A DNA stretch of 30,927 nucleotides from JAVBSN01 sp031556525 (GCA_031556525.1 JAVBSS010000036.1:1-30927), one strand, 5' to 3'. Counted from the stretch's first letter, positions 17,716 through 26,198 are shown. Numbers and translations: made by a program. The notes: generated from the letters alone by a model not told the origin.

Positions 17716-19053
17716 ATGAATATATTATTTGTTTCATTAGGCTGTGATAAAAACCTTGTTGATAGTGAAGTAATGTTAGGTTTGGTTAAAGCAAAAGGTT
17801 ACAATATAACTAATGATGAGAGTGAAGCAGATGTTGTTGTAATAAACACATGTTGCTTTATTCATGATGCCAAGGAAGAAAGTATTAATACCATTTTAGA
17901 GATGTCAGAACTTAAAAAGACAGGCAATGTAAAATCAGTAATTGTTACAGGTTGTCTAGCCCAGCGTTACAAAGATGAAATTAAGAAAGAGATTCCAGAG
18001 GTAGATGTAATACTCGGAAGTACTAGTTATGATGCTATAGTAGAAGCTATTGAAAAATCAACTAATGGCAAATCAGAAGATGTATATAAGCCTCTAGACT
18101 ATCTACCTAAGGATGCATCAAAAAGAGTAGTAACAACTGGCAATTATATGGCTTATTTGAAAATAGCAGAAGGTTGTAACAAACATTGTACATATTGTAT
18201 AATTCCTTCCGTAAGGGGAGATTATAGAAGTGTTCCCAAGGAAGAGGTTTTAAGGGCAGTTCATAATCTTGTTGAAGAAGGAATCAAAGAAATTATAGTA
18301 ATTGCTCAAGAAACTACTATATATGGAATTGATTTATATGGTGAAAAGTATTTACCTAAATTATTAAAAGAGATTGCATCTGTAGAAGGTGTTGAATGGA
18401 TTAGATTAATGTATTGTTATCCAGAAGAGATAACGGATGAATTAATTGAGGTAATGGCAAATGAACCTAAGATTCTTAAATATATTGATATGCCTATACA
18501 ACATTCAGAAGATGATATATTAAGAAGGATGGCAAGAAGAACTTCTAAGGAAGAGATAATAGAGGTAATATCTAGGCTTAGAAACAAAATGCCTGATGTA
18601 TGTATAAGAACTACATTAATTACTGGTTTTCCAGGAGAAACAGAAGAAAATCACAGAGCTTTAATAGAATTTGTTGACGATATGGAATTTGACAGATTAG
18701 GCGTATTTAATTATTCTATGGAAGAAGATACACCAGCCGCTTCTTTTGATAATCAAGTTGATGAAGATATAGCTATTGCTAGAAAAGAAGAAATAATGGA
18801 ACTTCAACAAGAAATATCATTAGATAATAATGAAAATATGATTGGTAAGATATTAGATGTTATAGTTGAAGGATATTTACACGAAGATAATGTATATGCA
18901 TGTAGAAGCTATAAGGATGCACCTAATATAGATAGCTATGTTTTTGTTTCAGTTCCATATGAACTTATATCAGGAGATATTATTAAGGTAGAGATAACTG
19001 ATTACAATGAATATGATTTAATAGGAGAGATTTACGATGAATTTACCGAATAA
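17716..19053 (+). CDS. rimO: Ribosomal protein S12 methylthiotransferase RimO
   Basis: A 445-residue methylthiotransferase. The UPF0004 domain holds three cluster cysteines (C10 in SLGCDKN, one of C46/C47, C80 in VTGCLAQRY). The radical SAM domain has CNKHCTYC (C154, C158, C161). A TRAM-like C-terminus follows. RimO adds a methylthio group to an Asp of ribosomal protein S12; the SLGCDKN-LVDSE start separates it from the tRNA enzyme MiaB. Its last 17 bases overlap pgsA, whose ribosome-binding site (GGAGAG) lies inside it, indicating translational coupling. Confidence 0.95.
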   Translation: MNILFVSLGCDKNLVDSEVMLGLVKAKGYNITNDESEADVVVINTCCFIHDAKEESINTILEMSELKKTGNVKSVIVTGCLAQRYKDEIKKEIPEVDVILGSTSYDAIVEAIEKSTNGKSEDVYKPLDYLPKDASKRVVTTGNYMAYLKIAEGCNKHCTYCIIPSVRGDYRSVPKEEVLRAVHNLVEEGIKEIIVIAQETTIYGIDLYGEKYLPKLLKEIASVEGVEWIRLMYCYPEEITDELIEVMANEPKILKYIDMPIQHSEDDILRRMARRTSKEEIIEVISRLRNKMPDVCIRTTLITGFPGETEENHRALIEFVDDMEFDRLGVFNYSMEEDTPAASFDNQVDEDIAIARKEEIMELQQEISLDNNENMIGKILDVIVEGYLHEDNVYACRSYKDAPNIDSYVFVSVPYELISGDIIKVEITDYNEYDLIGEIYDEFTE

Positions 19054-19567
19054 ACTAACAATATTAAGAGTATTATTAATCCCGTTTTTTTTAGTAGCAC
19101 TTTTATGGGATGCAGTTCCTTATGGAAAGTGGATAGCGCTAGGAATATTTGCTATAGCAAGTTTAACAGATATGTTAGATGGAATGATAGCAAGAAAATA
19201 TAATCTAATAACTAACTTTGGTAAATTTATGGATCCTTTGGCAGATAAATTATTAGTATCAGCAGCTATGATAGCATTTGTTGAAATGAATAGGTTGCCA
19301 TCTTGGGTAGTAATAGTTATAATAAGTCGTGAGTTCATTATTAGTGGATTTAGATTAGTTGCAGCTGATGCAGGAATTGTTATTGCTGCAGGATACTTAG
19401 GAAAAATAAAAACAGTAATTCAAATGATAATGATATGTGTTCTAATTGCTAATTTTGGTGGATATGTATTCTATATAATAGAACAAGTATTAATTTATCT
19501 AGCACTTATTTTAACAGTAGTATCACTAATTGACTATTTGATAAAAAACAAGAAAGTATTACAATAG
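19037..19567 (+). CDS. pgsA: CDP-diacylglycerol-glycerol-3-phosphate 3-phosphatidyltransferase
   Basis: A 176-residue membrane protein of the CDP-alcohol phosphatidyltransferase family. The full motif D-G-x2-A-R-x8-G-x3-D-x3-D is present at D48-G49, A52-R53, G62, D66 and D70. It makes phosphatidylglycerol phosphate, the first committed step to phosphatidylglycerol, at the cytoplasmic membrane. The N-terminus (MNLPNKLTILR) and size match PgsA. It overlaps the rimO end by 17 bases. cinA starts 10 bases after its stop. Confidence 0.95.
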   Translation: MNLPNKLTILRVLLIPFFLVALLWDAVPYGKWIALGIFAIASLTDMLDGMIARKYNLITNFGKFMDPLADKLLVSAAMIAFVEMNRLPSWVVIVIISREFIISGFRLVAADAGIVIAAGYLGKIKTVIQMIMICVLIANFGGYVFYIIEQVLIYLALILTVVSLIDYLIKNKKVLQ

Positions 19568-19577
19568 GAGGCATTTT

Positions 19578-20087
19578 ATGAAGAACATTGATGATATCGC
19601 TATAATTTCAATTGAAGATGGAAAGAACATAGAAGAAAAACTTGTGAAAAAGTTAATCAAGAATAACTTAACTATATCTACTGCAGAATCTTGTACAGGC
19701 GGGCTTATATCAGCAACATTGGTTAATGTATCAGGAGCATCAGTCGCTTTTAAACAAGGATTTGTAACTTATTCTAATAAGGCAAAGAGAAAGACTTTAG
19801 GAGTTAAGAAGACAACCCTAGATCAAGAAGGAGCAGTATCTAGAAAAGTTGCAAAACAAATGGCTATAGGCGCAACAATGGAAGCTAATACAGATGTGGC
19901 AATATCTTCAACTGGTATTGCAGGACCAGATGGTGGAACAGATGATAAACCAGTAGGTTTAGTATTTATAGGATTTTGCATTAATGAAAAAACTTATGTA
20001 AGAGAATGTAATTTTACAGGAAGTAGAAGTGATATTAGAGAACTTACAGTAGTAAATGCATTAAATATGTTGTATGAATTATTATAG
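19578..20087 (+). CDS. CinA C-terminal-type nicotinamide-nucleotide amidohydrolase (PncC-like)
   Basis: A 169-residue protein made only of the CinA C-terminal domain (PF02464 type), with STAESCTGGLIS, SGASVAFKQGFVTYSN and STGIAGPDGGTDDKPVGLVFIG. The N-terminal MoaB-like half of full-length CinA is absent, as in E. coli YgaD/PncC, which deamidates nicotinamide mononucleotide to recycle NAD. pgsA-cinA adjacency is common in Firmicutes. Last gene of the operon; RBS AGGAGG. Activity is inferred from the family. Confidence 0.9.
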   Translation: MKNIDDIAIISIEDGKNIEEKLVKKLIKNNLTISTAESCTGGLISATLVNVSGASVAFKQGFVTYSNKAKRKTLGVKKTTLDQEGAVSRKVAKQMAIGATMEANTDVAISSTGIAGPDGGTDDKPVGLVFIGFCINEKTYVRECNFTGSRSDIRELTVVNALNMLYELL

Positions 20088-20130
20088 ATATAATAATCAT
20101 AGATAAAGTTATAATAGAATATGAGATAAT

Positions 20131-20166
20131 AAAAACGCTGTCTTAACGAAAAAAGACAGCGTTTTT
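20131..20166. terminator. Bidirectional terminator between cinA and the convergent gene
   Basis: A perfect 14-bp stem (20131-20144 with 20153-20166) has an 8-nt loop. It reads into TTTTT on the + strand and, because the left arm starts AAAAA, into T's on the - strand too. It serves both convergent transcripts. Confidence 0.92.
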
Positions 20167-20192
20167 ATATGTATATACTTTTATGTGAATAA

Positions 20193-20633
20193 TTATTCGG
20201 CAGATGTATTGCCTTCGAAATGATTATCAACAAATTTAGTTATTACAGGAATCTTTAAATCTTTACCCTTAACAACAGTAAAGAATGCTAATACTAATAC
20301 TACAAACTCACAAAGGCCTAAGAAACCATTTAACCAACTGAAAATGTTAAGAGATGCTAGGATCTTGTATATGCTGTATGCATTCTCCATGATTAAATCA
20401 GCGCCAACTAATTTTAAGTACCAAGAACTAAGAGTAACTAATAAAACAGAAGTAACTGAGAAGAATAAGTTAAGTAATAGTGCTTGAGAAACGTTTTTCT
20501 TTACTGAAACCTCTAAATCTGCAAATAGTACAAAGATAAATAATAAAACAATTGGTGTAACTCCTGTAAAAGCTAGTAGATAAGCAACTCCACTAAGTAG
20601 TGCTGTTGAAACAGCAAATTTTGAAAAATTCAT
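20193..20633 (-). CDS. Small multi-pass membrane protein of unknown function
   Basis: A 146-residue hydrophobic protein with about four membrane segments: two in residues 6-40, one at 48-72 and one at about 92-120. A charged tail follows (KGKDLKIPVITKFVDNHF). The GK-x-(L/Y)KIP ending recalls the DUF4870/Tic20-like membrane proteins, a weak resemblance only. It is the only confident gene on the - strand here. It has a strong ribosome-binding site (AAAGGAGAGG) and a good promoter. It is divergent from the carboxylase operon and convergent with cinA. Function unknown. Confidence 0.85.
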   Translation of the reverse strand: MNFSKFAVSTALLSGVAYLLAFTGVTPIVLLFIFVLFADLEVSVKKNVSQALLLNLFFSVTSVLLVTLSSWYLKLVGADLIMENAYSIYKILASLNIFSWLNGFLGLCEFVVLVLAFFTVVKGKDLKIPVITKFVDNHFEGNTSAE

Positions 20634-20679
20634 AATATAACCTCTCCTTTATTTAATTATATGTAATAATATACTAATA

Positions 20680-20708
20680 AATATATTATAATAGAAATAG
20701 TTTGTCAA
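20680..20708 (-). promoter_or_regulatory. Promoter of the minus-strand membrane protein gene
   Basis: On the - strand, a perfect TTGACA (20708-20703), 17 bases, then TATATT (20685-20680). It lies about 47 bases upstream of the start codon. The facing operon must start in the same 209-bp gap. Confidence 0.7.
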
Positions 20709-20763
20709 ATTCAATTTATTTCGGTAAATAGGTCTTGAAAGTTTTTCCTAAAAGTAATACAAT

Positions 20764-20769
20764 TATAAT
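20764..20769 (+). promoter_or_regulatory. Candidate -10 for the decarboxylase operon
   Basis: TATAAT at 20764-20769 lies about 75 bases before the first gene, with no convincing -35 at 17 bases; TTGAAA at 20733 is spaced too far (23 bases). The leader also holds a small hairpin, ATTGG/CCAAT (20779-20792). Reported as weak. Confidence 0.25.
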
Positions 20770-20842
20770 CGGCAGAAAATTGGTTTACCAATATTTAAGA
20801 ATGGTAGCCATATATTCAATATATTTAAACGGAGGGCTAAAA

Positions 20843-22270
20843 ATGAGCAATACAACTCAGTTATCATCTAGAGAAAGAATAGCTTCTTTATTAGATGATT
20901 CAAGTTTCGTTGAAGTAGGTGCATATGTTAATGCAAGAAGCACAGATTTCAACATGGTAAACACTGAAACTCCTTGTGATGGTGTTATTACTGGTTATGG
21001 TGTAATTGACGGTAACTTAGTATATGTTTATAGCCAAGATGCAAGCGTGTTAGGTGGTTCAATTGGTGAAATGCATGCCAAGAAGATTTCTAAGATTTAT
21101 GATTTAGCTATGAAAATGGGAGCACCAGTAATTGGATTATTAGACTGTGCTGGTCTAAGATTACAAGAAGCTTCAGATGCACTTAATGCATTCGGTGAGA
21201 TTTATTTAAAACAAACAATGGCATCAGGAGTTATACCACAGATAACAGCTATTTTTGGTACATGTGGTGGTGGTACTTCAATTATGTCAACATTATCTGA
21301 TTTCACATTTATGACTAAAGACAATGCAAAATTATTTGTTAATAGCCCAAATGCTTTAGATGAGAATAATTCATCTAAGTTAGATACAGCTTCAGCTGTA
21401 TATCATAATGAGAATACAGCATTAGTAGATGGTGTATTTGATACAGAGTTAGAAGTATTAGGTAAAGTAAGACAAGTAGTTAGCATGTTACCAGCTAACA
21501 ATGAAGACGAAGCATGTTTTACAGAGTGCATGGATGATCTTAACAGATTAACACCAGGATTAGACTCTTTAAATAAAGATGCGAGAAGTGTAATTGCACA
21601 TATAGCAGACAACGGTATGTTTGTTGAACTTAAAAAAGATTATGCAAAAGGTATGGTTATTGGATTTATAAAATTAAATGGTGCTACAGTAGGTTGTGTT
21701 GCAAATCAAATAGAGGATGGCTCAGATGTATTAACAACAAGTGGTGCTTATATAGCAGCAGAGTTTGTTAATTTCTTAGATGCTTTCAATATTCCAATCT
21801 TATCATTAACAAATGTTAATGGTTATGCAGCAACAGTAGCAGAAGAGAAAAATATTGCAAAAGCAGTTGCTAAATTAACATATGCATTTGCTAATGCTAC
21901 ATCTCCTAAGATTAACTTATTAATGGGTGATGCGTTTGGAACAGCTTATGTAGCTATGAACTCTAAGTCAATTGGAGCAGATATAGAATATGCTTGGCCA
22001 ACAGCAAGAGTTGGAATGATGAATCCAGAGCAAGCAGTTAAGATTATGTATGCATCTGAAATTGCTTCAAGTGATGATAAGAATACATTATTAGCTGAGA
22101 AAAAAGCTGAGTATACTGATTTACAAGCAAGTGCGATGTCAGCTGCTAAGAGAGGCTATATCGACGATATCATTCAACCAGATGAGACAAGAAAACGTAT
22201 TGTTGCAGCATTTGAGATGTTGTATACAAAAAGTGAGGACAGACCACTAAAGAAACATGGTGCTGTATAG
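20843..22270 (+). CDS. Acyl-CoA carboxyltransferase (MmdA/12S type), Na+-pump operon
   Basis: A 475-residue biotin-dependent carboxyltransferase with two crotonase-like halves. It has the oxyanion/CoA segments FGTCGGGTSIMSTLSDFTFM in the N half and GDAFGTAYVAM..IGADIEYAWPTARVGMMNPEQAV in the C half. Relatives are the alpha subunit of methylmalonyl-CoA decarboxylase, the propionyl-CoA carboxylase beta subunit and transcarboxylase 12S. It is somewhat shorter than typical MmdA (about 510). I place the start at ATG 20843, after GGAGGG, rather than at 20735, whose extra 36 residues are not family-like. It should move the carboxyl group from an acyl-CoA (probably methylmalonyl- or malonyl-CoA) to biotin on the carrier at 23067. 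No biotin carboxylase gene is present in the operon, favouring decarboxylation. Confidence 0.88.
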   Translation: MSNTTQLSSRERIASLLDDSSFVEVGAYVNARSTDFNMVNTETPCDGVITGYGVIDGNLVYVYSQDASVLGGSIGEMHAKKISKIYDLAMKMGAPVIGLLDCAGLRLQEASDALNAFGEIYLKQTMASGVIPQITAIFGTCGGGTSIMSTLSDFTFMTKDNAKLFVNSPNALDENNSSKLDTASAVYHNENTALVDGVFDTELEVLGKVRQVVSMLPANNEDEACFTECMDDLNRLTPGLDSLNKDARSVIAHIADNGMFVELKKDYAKGMVIGFIKLNGATVGCVANQIEDGSDVLTTSGAYIAAEFVNFLDAFNIPILSLTNVNGYAATVAEEKNIAKAVAKLTYAFANATSPKINLLMGDAFGTAYVAMNSKSIGADIEYAWPTARVGMMNPEQAVKIMYASEIASSDDKNTLLAEKKAEYTDLQASAMSAAKRGYIDDIIQPDETRKRIVAAFEMLYTKSEDRPLKKHGAV

Positions 22271-22286
22271 AAAAGGAGATAACAAT

Positions 22287-23048
22287 ATGAAAATGAAAAA
22301 AATATTAGTATTATTTTCAATGATTATCCTTGCTTTTTCTGTGACTGCTTGTGCTTCAGGTACTGAAAGTGTTGAATATAAATATGATGAAGATTCACTA
22401 ATAAGTAACTCAATCACTTTATATAGTGCATTTGAAAATCTTGACGAAGAAACTAGAGACTTCTATATGAGAAGCGAAACAGAGTTCTTGGTTAGCGGTG
22501 TTAAAGCTGTTCGTTCAGCAGAAGATCAGGCTGGCAAATATAAGTCAGTAGATGAAAATAATGTTACTGTTGAAGAAGTTGGTAGTAATGTAATGGTTGT
22601 ATTACATTCCCAATATTCAGAAGGAATAGTAGATGTTAGTTTTATGTATGATCAATCTTCAATTGATAGTTATATTACGTCTGGAATGTTTGTTCCGACA
22701 GAAATAGTAGCAAGTAAGAATGTAACTAAAGGTGAATTATTAAAAGAAGCAGGACTAAATACACTTATGGGTATGGGAACTGTATTCGCAGTATTATTAT
22801 TAATGCTATTAGTAATTGGTTGTTTTAAATATATACCAGGAAGTGGTGCTAAAGAGCAAAAAGCAAAGAGCAAAGAGCTTAAACCAGTTCCAAGTTCGAT
22901 ACCTGCAATTAGTGCAAACTCAGAAAATTTAATGAATGACACTGAATTAGTAGCAGTAATTACAGCAGCAATACATGCTGCAAATGAAGGTGCTAGCAGT
23001 AGTGATAGTAGATTAGTTGTTCGTTCGATAAGACGTGCAAGAAGATAA
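22287..23048 (+). CDS. OadG-family pump subunit with lipoprotein-like signal
   Basis: A 253-residue protein. It starts with MKMKKILVLF and a lipobox VTAC (C22), so the N-terminus is probably a lipoprotein or signal sequence. Residues 23-156 form an extracytoplasmic domain that I do not recognise. One membrane helix follows at about 160-180 (FAVLLLMLLVIG). The cytoplasmic tail ends ELVAVITAAIHAANEG..RLVVRSIRRARR, the conserved C-terminal signature of OadG/MmdD subunits, which dock the carboxyltransferase and biotin carrier to the membrane beta subunit. Classical OadG is only about 80-130 residues. Start ATG 22287 is chosen for AAAAGGAG; an earlier ATG at 22257 overlaps the previous gene. Confidence 0.82.
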   Translation: MKMKKILVLFSMIILAFSVTACASGTESVEYKYDEDSLISNSITLYSAFENLDEETRDFYMRSETEFLVSGVKAVRSAEDQAGKYKSVDENNVTVEEVGSNVMVVLHSQYSEGIVDVSFMYDQSSIDSYITSGMFVPTEIVASKNVTKGELLKEAGLNTLMGMGTVFAVLLLMLLVIGCFKYIPGSGAKEQKAKSKELKPVPSSIPAISANSENLMNDTELVAVITAAIHAANEGASSSDSRLVVRSIRRARR

Positions 23049-23066
23049 TTATTAGGAGGAAATAAC

Positions 23067-23447
23067 ATGAAAAATTATAGAATCACAGTAAATGGTACAG
23101 CATATGATGTAGCTGTAGAAGAAATAGGTGCAGGACAAGTAGCGGCAGCACCAGCAATCGCAGCTCCAGTAGCTCCAGTAGCAATTGCAGCAGCACCAGT
23201 ACAAAAAGCAATCGCAGCTCCAGTAGCACAAGGTGGAGTAGTTATATCAGCACCAATGCCAGGTAAGATTTTATCTGTTAAGGCAAGTGCAGGTCAAGCA
23301 GTTAAGAAGGGTGAAGTTATCCTTGTATTAGAAGCTATGAAGATGGAGAATGAAGTAGTAGCTCCTGAAGATGGTACAGTAGCAGGCGTTAATGTAGCAG
23401 TTGGAGATATGGTTGAAGCAGGAAACACTTTAGCTACTCTTAACTAG
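23067..23447 (+). CDS. Biotin carboxyl carrier protein (gamma/1.3S type)
   Basis: A 126-residue carrier. A short N-terminal domain (residues 1-22, MKNYRITVNGTAYDVAVEEI) leads to a flexible Ala/Pro/Val linker (23-56) and a biotinyl domain. EAMKMEN at 89-95 gives biotinyl-lysine K92. It shuttles CO2 between the carboxyltransferases and OadB. The linker DNA contains a 20-bp perfect direct repeat (23154-23173 and 23208-23227). RBS is AGGAGG. A holocarboxylase synthetase must biotinylate it; none is in the window. Confidence 0.95.
   Translation: MKNYRITVNGTAYDVAVEEIGAGQVAAAPAIAAPVAPVAIAAAPVQKAIAAPVAQGGVVISAPMPGKILSVKASAGQAVKKGEVILVLEAMKMENEVVAPEDGTVAGVNVAVGDMVEAGNTLATLN
23154..23227 (+). repeat. 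20-bp direct repeat in the biotin carrier linker
   Basis: GCAATCGCAGCTCCAGTAGC occurs at 23154-23173 and again at 23208-23227, 54 bases apart and in frame. It encodes the repeated Ala-Ile-Ala-Ala-Pro-Val linker. Recombination or slippage here would change linker length by 18 residues without breaking the frame. Confidence 0.85.
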
Positions 23448-23486
23448 TTTGCTTATATCATCAAATCTTACAGGAGGTAAAACTAG

Positions 23487-24617
23487 ATGGATTACGTAAT
23501 TAATACGTTAACAAACTTAGCTGAACAAACAGGATTTGCCAGTCTATATTGGGGAAATTATGTTATGATAGCTGTAGCTTGTATATTTTTATATCTAGCA
23601 ATAAAACAAGGATTTGAACCGCTTTTATTAATTCCAATATCATTTGGTATGTTATTAGCTAATATGTTCCCTGATATTATTGCAGAAGGTGGATTATTAC
23701 ATTATTTCTATTTGTTAGATGAATGGACAATATTACCATCATTAATTTTCTTAGGTGTTGGAGCTATGACAGACTTTGGTCCGTTAATTGCCAATCCAAA
23801 GAGCTTTATACTAGGTGCAGCAGCACAATTTGGTATCTATGGTGCTTATTTCCTTGCAATTCTATTAGGATTCTCAGGACAAGAAGCAGCAGCTATATCA
23901 ATTATTGGTGGCGCAGATGGACCTACATCAATATTCCTTGCAAATAAATTAGGAATGGGTGGAACATTACTTGGACCTATTGCAGTTGCAGCATATTCAT
24001 ATATGGCATTAGTACCAGTTATTCAACCACCATTTATGAAATTATTTACTACTGAAAAAGAAAGAAAAATTAAAATGGAACAACTTAGACCAGTATCAAA
24101 GTTAGAAAAGATACTATTCCCAATAGTTGTTACTATCGTAGTTGTTCTTATATTACCTACAGTAGCACCACTTGTTGGTATGCTTATGTTAGGTAACTTA
24201 TTTAGAGAGTCAGGAGTTGTAAAGCAACTTACTGAAACAGCATCAAATGCTCTTATGTATATCGTAGTTATACTACTTGGTACATCAGTTGGTGCAACAA
24301 CAACAGCTCAAGCATTCCTTAATATGGATACAATTAAGATTGTATTACTTGGACTTGCAGCATTCTCATTAGGAACTTCAGCAGGTGTATTATTTGGAAA
24401 GATTATGTGTGTAGCTACTAAAGGTAAGATTAATCCTCTTATCGGTTCAGCTGGTGTATCAGCAGTTCCTATGGCAGCTAGAGTATCACAAAAGGTTGGT
24501 GCAGAAGCAGATCCAACAAACTTCCTATTGATGCATGCAATGGGACCTAACGTAGCTGGTGTTATTGGTACTGCAGTTGCTGCAGGTACATTTATGGCTA
24601 TATATGGTGTTAAATAA
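23487..24617 (+). CDS. oadB: Sodium-pumping decarboxylase beta subunit
   Basis: A 376-residue polytopic membrane protein of the OadB/MmdB/GcdB family. It couples decarboxylation of carboxybiotin to Na+ export. The key GGADGPTSIF segment (D144, equivalent to the Na+-site Asp203 of Klebsiella OadB) is present, as are FLGVGAMTDFGPL and the C-terminal MHAMGPNVAGVIGTA. Length is typical. It lies between the biotin carrier and the 5S-type carboxyltransferase. RBS ACAGGAGG. Confidence 0.95.
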   Translation: MDYVINTLTNLAEQTGFASLYWGNYVMIAVACIFLYLAIKQGFEPLLLIPISFGMLLANMFPDIIAEGGLLHYFYLLDEWTILPSLIFLGVGAMTDFGPLIANPKSFILGAAAQFGIYGAYFLAILLGFSGQEAAAISIIGGADGPTSIFLANKLGMGGTLLGPIAVAAYSYMALVPVIQPPFMKLFTTEKERKIKMEQLRPVSKLEKILFPIVVTIVVVLILPTVAPLVGMLMLGNLFRESGVVKQLTETASNALMYIVVILLGTSVGATTTAQAFLNMDTIKIVLLGLAAFSLGTSAGVLFGKIMCVATKGKINPLIGSAGVSAVPMAARVSQKVGAEADPTNFLLMHAMGPNVAGVIGTAVAAGTFMAIYGVK

Positions 24618-24635
24618 TAACAGGAGGAAAATATA

Positions 24636-26042
24636 ATGGCAGACATAAGACCGGTAAAGATTACCGAAACTATATTACGTGATGCTCATCAATCACTAAT
24701 TGCTACTAGAATGACAACAGAAGAGATGTTACCTATTATCGATAAGATGGATCAAGTAGGATATCACTCTGTAGAGTGTTGGGGTGGTGCAACTTTTGAT
24801 GCTTCACTTAGATTTTTAAAAGAAGATCCATGGGAAAGACTTAGAAAGTTAAAAGATGGATTTAAGAATACACCATTACAGATGTTATTTAGAGGTCAAA
24901 ATATCTTAGGATATCGTCATTATGCAGATGATGTAGTTGAATATTTTGTTCAAAAGTCAATTGCAAATGGTATTGATATTATTCGTATATTTGATTGCTT
25001 AAATGATTTAAGAAATCTTGAAACAGCTGTTAAAGCAGCTAATAAAGAAAATGGTCATGCACAAATCGCATTATCATACACTTTAGGAGATGCTTATACA
25101 TTAGATTATTGGAAAGAGACTGCTAAGAAGATCGAAGATATGGGTGCTAATTCTATCTGTATCAAAGATATGGCAGGACTATTAGTTCCTTATAAGGCAA
25201 CTGAATTAGTTGAAGCACTTAAAGATGGAACTTCACTTCCAATTCAATTACACACTCACTATACTTCAGGTGTAGCAGCAATGACTTACATGAAAGCTAT
25301 AGAGGCAGGTTGTGATATTATTGATACAGCTATGAGTCCACTTGCTATGGGTACTTCACAACCAGCAACAGAAGTTATGGTTGAGACATTCAAGGGAACA
25401 GAGTATGACACAGGATTAGATCAAAACTTACTTTCTGAAATTGCTGATTACTTCCGTCCTTATAGAGATGAATGTTTAGAGTCAGGATTATTAAATCCAA
25501 AGGTAATGGGTGTTGATATTAAGACACTTATGTACCAAGTACCAGGTGGTATGTTATCAAACATGGTTTCTCAATTAAGTGAGATGAATGCAGCTGATAA
25601 ATACTATGAGGTGTTAAAAGAGATTCCGGAAGTTCGTAAGGACTTTGGTGAGTGTCCACTTGTTACACCTTCAAGCCAAATCGTTGGAACACAAGCTGTT
25701 CTTAATGTAATAAATGGTGAGAGATATAAGGTTACAACTAAAGAGACTAAGGCTGTTCTTTCAGGAGAATATGGTCAAACAGTTAAACCATTTAACAAGG
25801 AAGTTCAGAAGAAGGTTATTGGTGATAAAGAGCCAATTACTTGTAGACCAGCAGATCTAATTGAGCCAGAGTTAGATAAATTAGAGAAAGAAATGGCAGA
25901 GTGGAAACAACAAGACGAAGATGTTCTTACTTATGCGTTATTCCCACAAGTAGCTGTAGATTTCTTCAAATACAGACAAACTCAACAAACAAAAGTAGAT
26001 GCTGACTTAGCAGATACAGATGCAAAGGTTTATCCAGTATAG
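24636..26042 (+). CDS. oadA: Oxaloacetate decarboxylase alpha / pyruvate carboxylase subunit B-type carboxyltransferase (5S)
   Basis: A 468-residue TIM-barrel carboxyltransferase. It has the metal-binding residues D16 (RDAHQS) and H206/H208 (QLHTHYTSG), and K177 in CIKDMAGLL, the lysine that is carbamylated in 5S subunits. The PYC_OADA C-terminal domain follows, with TPSSQIVGTQAVLN. The protein ends without a biotinyl domain, unlike Klebsiella OadA, and depends on the separate carrier. It transfers carboxyl between oxaloacetate/pyruvate and biotin. Its presence beside an MmdA-type subunit is the odd feature of this operon. RBS is ACAGGAGG. Confidence 0.93.
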   Translation: MADIRPVKITETILRDAHQSLIATRMTTEEMLPIIDKMDQVGYHSVECWGGATFDASLRFLKEDPWERLRKLKDGFKNTPLQMLFRGQNILGYRHYADDVVEYFVQKSIANGIDIIRIFDCLNDLRNLETAVKAANKENGHAQIALSYTLGDAYTLDYWKETAKKIEDMGANSICIKDMAGLLVPYKATELVEALKDGTSLPIQLHTHYTSGVAAMTYMKAIEAGCDIIDTAMSPLAMGTSQPATEVMVETFKGTEYDTGLDQNLLSEIADYFRPYRDECLESGLLNPKVMGVDIKTLMYQVPGGMLSNMVSQLSEMNAADKYYEVLKEIPEVRKDFGECPLVTPSSQIVGTQAVLNVINGERYKVTTKETKAVLSGEYGQTVKPFNKEVQKKVIGDKEPITCRPADLIEPELDKLEKEMAEWKQQDEDVLTYALFPQVAVDFFKYRQTQQTKVDADLADTDAKVYPV

Positions 26043-26086
26043 ATTTAATGTTATATTTATGATATATATAATATTTGACTAAATTA

Positions 26087-26140
26087 GAGGGATGATTTAA
26101 TATACACATAGTATATGTGATTATATTAATCATCCCTTAT
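26087..26140 (+). terminator. Long hairpin terminator after oadA
   Basis: A 16-bp stem with one bulged T (26088-26104 with 26122-26137) is capped by CACATA/TATGTG (26105-26119). T-rich sequence follows (TTATATTTATTTT). It lies 45 bases after the oadA stop and about 60 before ktrB. Termination is the simplest reading. Confidence 0.75.
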
Positions 26141-26198
26141 ATTTATTTTAGAAGAGGTAGAAATTACTTAAATACTTTGGAAAGTGCGGAATATTTAC

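Noticed and set aside
20735..20842. N-terminal extension of the carboxyltransferase to 20735
   Set aside because: The 36 extra residues are not family-like and have no ribosome-binding site, whereas GGAGGG sits correctly before ATG 20843.
26043..26198. c-di-AMP (ydaO-type) riboswitch upstream of ktrB
   Set aside because: The gap is mostly a terminator hairpin, and none of the conserved ydaO segments can be found. No riboswitch signature was seen upstream of trkA or the pump operon either.
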